Below are positions 49,519 through 52,024 of a stretch of 52,024 nt of DNA, piece after piece; within the stretch, counting starts at the first letter, position 1, and the number at the start of each line of letters is the position of its first letter. The notes beneath the pieces were generated by a model. The model saw only the letters and a program-made list of their open reading frames with translations. It was not told the DNA's origin and searched no databases. This DNA comes from DYIU01 sp038326775 (GTDB lineage Bacteria; Actinomycetota; Geothermincolia; Fen-727; Anoxymicrobiaceae), in NCBI GenBank assembly GCA_038326775.1, contig JBBQKJ010000019.1:1-52024 (forward strand). The letters are read 5' to 3'. The position numbers were made by a program, and so were the translations under genes.

Positions 49519-50877
49519 ATGGTTGACCGCGAAGTTGACGTGCTCGTCGTCGGCGCCGGCACCGGCGGGGCATATACGGCGTGGAAGCTCGCCGCTGCCG
49601 GGCATAGCTGCCTGGTGCTGGAAAAAGAGCCCCTGGATGAGCTGGGAAAGGCGATAGGGCCTTTCCACATGGAGGAGATAGCGTTCGAGCGCTTCGGGAT
49701 ACCCCTGCCGACCGGAGACGAGCTCCTTCACGTCATCAGTGGCGTGACCATGTGGGCACCGGACCTGCGCCAGTGCGTCAGCTTTGATTTTCCCACCCTG
49801 GTCATGGACAAGCCGAAGTTCATCCGGAGGATGCACGGTTACGCGCGCGGGGCGGGCGCCGAGATAATCGAGCGGGTCAGCGTCGAGGAGCTCGAGTTCG
49901 AGCGCGGGGTGCTCCGGGGCGTGAAAGCGCGCGGCGCGGCCGGAGAACTGGTCGTGGGCGCCAGGCTCGTCATCGACGCCTCCGGCATAGACGGCGCCGT
50001 GCGCACGCGCATGCCCGCGAGCCCCTGGTTCGAGAACGACCCGATCTCAGCCGAGGACACTATCTTCGTCTACATGGAGACGTGGAAGGACGTTCGCGGG
50101 GACCTGCCTCCGGGTGTGAACAGCTACCCTTACCACCAGGGCTGGTGCGCCCCGGGCCCCGGAGACACGCGGATCGTGGGCATCGGCATGACCGGCAGCT
50201 TTGCCTCGGCCCACCGGCGCCACCGCGAGTTCGTCAAGGGGCTGCCGATAACCGGCGAGGTGGTGGACAGCACGGAGGGCCGGATCCCTTACCGCCGGCC
50301 GCCTTACTCGCTGGTCGACAACGGCCTGATCCTCACCGGTGACGCGGCGTGCATGAACAAGCCGTTCTCCGGGGAAGGCGTGACCTCGGGGTTCACCGGC
50401 TGCGCCATCGCGGCCCGGGTTGCGGCGGCAGCGCTCGCCTCCGATGATCTCACGCGAGAGGCGCTCTGGGATTTCAACATGAAGTACCTCCGCGGCCAGG
50501 GCGCGAAGTTCGCCTTCCTCACCGCCGCCCTTCCCGGGGTCATGGGCATCGGCCCCGGCGAGATGGACCTGCTCTTTTCGGCCGGCCTCTTAACAGGGGA
50601 GTCCTCGGTGGCGATGCAGGAGAAGTACGATGTGAAGACCGACGTGGCCGGGAGCCTCAAGGCCCTGCCGGTGCTCGCCCGCGGCCTGGCGACCGGAGGC
50701 CTCAAGCTCTCCTCGCTTGCCCGCATTGCCCGCACGGGGCTGGCGGCGGGCAGGCTCAAAGCCCATTACAGGTGCTACCCTGCCCATCCCCTCGGGTTTG
50801 GAGCGTGGGTCAAGTACGTCGCACCACTCTGGCGGGGAGCGGAGAGGGCGAAGCACGAGTATTTCGCGGGGCTCTAG
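49519..50877 (+). CDS. Geranylgeranyl reductase-like FAD oxidoreductase
   Basis: A 452-residue flavoprotein of the digeranylgeranyl-glycerophospholipid/geranylgeranyl reductase superfamily. The FAD motifs are VVGAGTGGAYTAWKLA at the N-terminus, VIDASGIDGAVR and GDAACMNKPFSGEGVT. It would reduce double bonds in an isoprenoid chain or oxidise a related substrate. No signal peptide. GGGGAGG lies about 11 nt before the ATG, 19 bp after the aldehyde dehydrogenase stop, so the two are likely one transcript. Confidence 0.85.
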   Translation: MVDREVDVLVVGAGTGGAYTAWKLAAAGHSCLVLEKEPLDELGKAIGPFHMEEIAFERFGIPLPTGDELLHVISGVTMWAPDLRQCVSFDFPTLVMDKPKFIRRMHGYARGAGAEIIERVSVEELEFERGVLRGVKARGAAGELVVGARLVIDASGIDGAVRTRMPASPWFENDPISAEDTIFVYMETWKDVRGDLPPGVNSYPYHQGWCAPGPGDTRIVGIGMTGSFASAHRRHREFVKGLPITGEVVDSTEGRIPYRRPPYSLVDNGLILTGDAACMNKPFSGEGVTSGFTGCAIAARVAAAALASDDLTREALWDFNMKYLRGQGAKFAFLTAALPGVMGIGPGEMDLLFSAGLLTGESSVAMQEKYDVKTDVAGSLKALPVLARGLATGGLKLSSLARIARTGLAAGRLKAHYRCYPAHPLGFGAWVKYVAPLWRGAERAKHEYFAGL

Positions 50878-50904
50878 GCCAGAACCAGGCGGCCAGAACC
50901 CGCT

Positions 50905-50929
50905 GGCCCGGTCACGGTTGGACCGGGCC
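50905..50929. terminator. Bidirectional hairpin between convergent genes
   Basis: GGCCCGGTC (50905-50913) and GACCGGGCC (50921-50929) form a perfect 9-bp stem with a 7-nt loop. No T tract. It overlaps the stop codon of the amidohydrolase gene. Confidence 0.5.
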
Positions 50930-51814
50930 GCAGTGCGCCTGGAGGAACGAGCGCGCGGTGCGGCCGAGCATGTCCGCCTTGACCTCGGGGCCGAGGCCGA
51001 ACCACTCCAGGTCGGCGTATATCTGCCCGGGTGAGCCCATCCCCGCGGGGTGGTCGGTCCCGAACATGATGCGGGAGCTGTACGCCTCGATGAGGGGCTC
51101 GAAGTGCTCCAGGTTGGCCGCGATATTCTCGCCCTCGGTGATGTCCACCCAGTTCCCGGGCGATTCTGAGTACCAGCGGACCGCCGAGACGGCGTTGGTC
51201 ATGTCGATATACAGCTGCGGGTGCTCGCTCATCAGTTCGTACGCGAGCTCGAAGTGCGGGAACAGCGAGTGTACCAGCACCACCGGCATGTCCGGGTATC
51301 GCTCGAGGACGCCCCGCAGGTAGTCGAGGTCCTGCGTCTGCCTGTAGAAGACATCGAACCCGGTATGGACCACGAACGGCCGCCGGAGCTCCGAGAGCTT
51401 CCGGTACATCGGCTCGAAGACGGGGGAGAACGCCTCGAACAGCTGGACGTACGGGTGTAGCTTCATGCCGGCCAGGCCGTACTCCACCATGCAGCGCTCG
51501 GTCACCTCGTCTTTTCGGGGTGTCTGCGCGTGCAGCGAGCCGAAGCCGGTGATGTCCGGGTATGAGGCGGCGATGTCCCGGCTCCAGGTGTTGAGCGCCT
51601 CGGTCTCCTCTTCTTTCAGCGGGAACACCAGGTTGAAGAACGTCTCCACGCCGCAGGCGCGGTCCTCTCCCAGGATCTCGTCGGGGGTTATCTCCTCGCT
51701 CGAGGGGTGTTCCGGGAATATCCGCTTGACCCAGCGCACCAGCCCTCGGGTCCGTGCCGGGGGCAGTATGTGGATATGGGAATCGACGATTGAGTCGCTC
51801 TGCTCACTGTTGAT
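50912..51814 (-). CDS. Amidohydrolase family 2 protein, apparent ATC start
   Basis: A metal-dependent TIM-barrel hydrolase of about 300 residues (amidohydrolase-2 group). LVHSLFPHFELAYELM, FVVHTGFD and MFGTDHPAGMG hold barrel metal ligands. The first canonical start, GTG 51739, would omit the N-terminal His-x-His (VDSHIHILPP) required by the family. That motif lies in frame upstream. Between it and an in-frame TAG there is no ATG, GTG or TTG, but GAAAGGA lies 6 nt before ATC 51814. Probable roles are hydrolysis or decarboxylation of a small ring or amide substrate. Confidence 0.72.
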   Translation of the reverse strand: MNSEQSDSIVDSHIHILPPARTRGLVRWVKRIFPEHPSSEEITPDEILGEDRACGVETFFNLVFPLKEEETEALNTWSRDIAASYPDITGFGSLHAQTPRKDEVTERCMVEYGLAGMKLHPYVQLFEAFSPVFEPMYRKLSELRRPFVVHTGFDVFYRQTQDLDYLRGVLERYPDMPVVLVHSLFPHFELAYELMSEHPQLYIDMTNAVSAVRWYSESPGNWVDITEGENIAANLEHFEPLIEAYSSRIMFGTDHPAGMGSPGQIYADLEWFGLGPEVKADMLGRTARSFLQAHCGPVQP

Positions 51815-51898
51815 GACGCGTCCTTTCTTCCGACGTACTGCGACAACGCCTATTACATTAGCATGAAAATGCCGCTAGTGGACCGTCCCATATATAGC

Positions 51899-51927
51899 TT
51901 GACATTAGGATGATAGAATGCTATGCT
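51899..51927 (+). promoter_or_regulatory. Strong sigma70-like promoter of the transposase gene
   Basis: TTGACA (51899-51904), a 17-nt spacer and TATGCT (51922-51927) precede ATG 51934 by 6 nt, which implies a leaderless or near-leaderless transcript. Confidence 0.6.
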
Positions 51928-51933
51928 TCCAGC

Positions 51934-52024
51934 ATGAAAACACAAAGAGCGCTGACGGGGGAAGAAAGGCAGGAACTGATCCGTCTCACGCGCGGAAGGA
52001 ACACGCCCCAGAAGGTAGTTCTCC
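51934..52024 (+). mobile_element. IS630-type transposase gene, 5' end only
   Basis: The window ends 30 codons into this gene. The visible part, ALTGEERQELIRLTRGRNTP followed by QKVVL, matches the N-terminal helix-turn-helix lead of IS630/Tc1-mariner-type transposases (consensus L-T-x-E-E-R-x-E-L-x-R-L ... R-x-T-P-Q-K). The catalytic DDE region lies beyond the window. The left terminal inverted repeat should fall between about 51880 and 51930 but was not resolved. Confidence 0.6.

Overview
The window is GC-rich (roughly 60-65% by eye) and densely coded on both strands, with short intergenic gaps, strong GGAGG-type ribosome sites and frequent GTG/TTG starts. Secreted proteins with WYFAEGTT-type repeats, the Ku/LigD set, DUF4287/DUF5655, TetR/SDR pairs, acyl-CoA enzymes and many corrinoid/URO-D methyltransferases suggest an uncultured, probably anaerobic member of the Actinomycetota. 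This is inference from gene content; no rRNA or tRNA gene was seen.

Layout. 0-5.5 kb: MFS transporter, small membrane protein, CrtC-like lipocalin protein, a flotillin C-terminal remnant, an SDR and a TetR regulator. 5.5-10.9 kb: a co-directional run for an extracytoplasmic phosphodiesterase, a membrane-anchored metallophosphoesterase and an alpha/beta hydrolase. 10.9-14.6 kb (minus): M24 peptidase, SCP-2 protein and a MacB-type ABC pair. 14.7-19.2 kb: a zone of broken genes (acyl-CoA dehydrogenase fragment fused antisense to a repeat-protein fragment, short CYTH protein, signal-peptide remnant) between intact epimerase, RRM and DUF4287 genes. 19.2-24.7 kb: an NHEJ operon (ligase, Ku, polymerase), a lipoprotein deacetylase and small conserved genes. 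24.8-36.2 kb: a secreted hydrolase, then three corrinoid-protein/URO-D methyltransferase pairs with DUF1638, a saccharopine-dehydrogenase-like reductase and an FGGY kinase. 36.2-37 kb: an AbrB/PIN toxin-antitoxin module with an AT-rich operator. 37-42.4 kb: B12 radical SAM enzyme, two enoyl-CoA hydratases, an ADP-forming-type acyl-CoA synthetase and DUF2889. 42.5-47.6 kb: a second ABC pair, a CruF-type membrane protein and a large secreted repeat/deacetylase protein. 47.6-52 kb: lipoprotein, aldehyde dehydrogenase, geranylgeranyl-reductase-like flavoprotein, amidohydrolase and the start of an IS630-type transposase.

Two genome-scale patterns stand out. First, a dispersed family of short inverted repeats with core GGGGTCAG recurs about nine times; most copies sit on the 3' ends of genes and supply their stop codons, and several lie beside broken genes. 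Second, several genes appear to lack ATG/GTG/TTG where homology and the Shine-Dalgarno site place the start, and carry ATA, ATC or ATT there instead. The metabolic core is corrinoid-dependent methyl transfer (three methyltransferase/corrinoid pairs with different predicted metal sites) together with acyl-CoA chemistry and isoprenoid or membrane-lipid modification.
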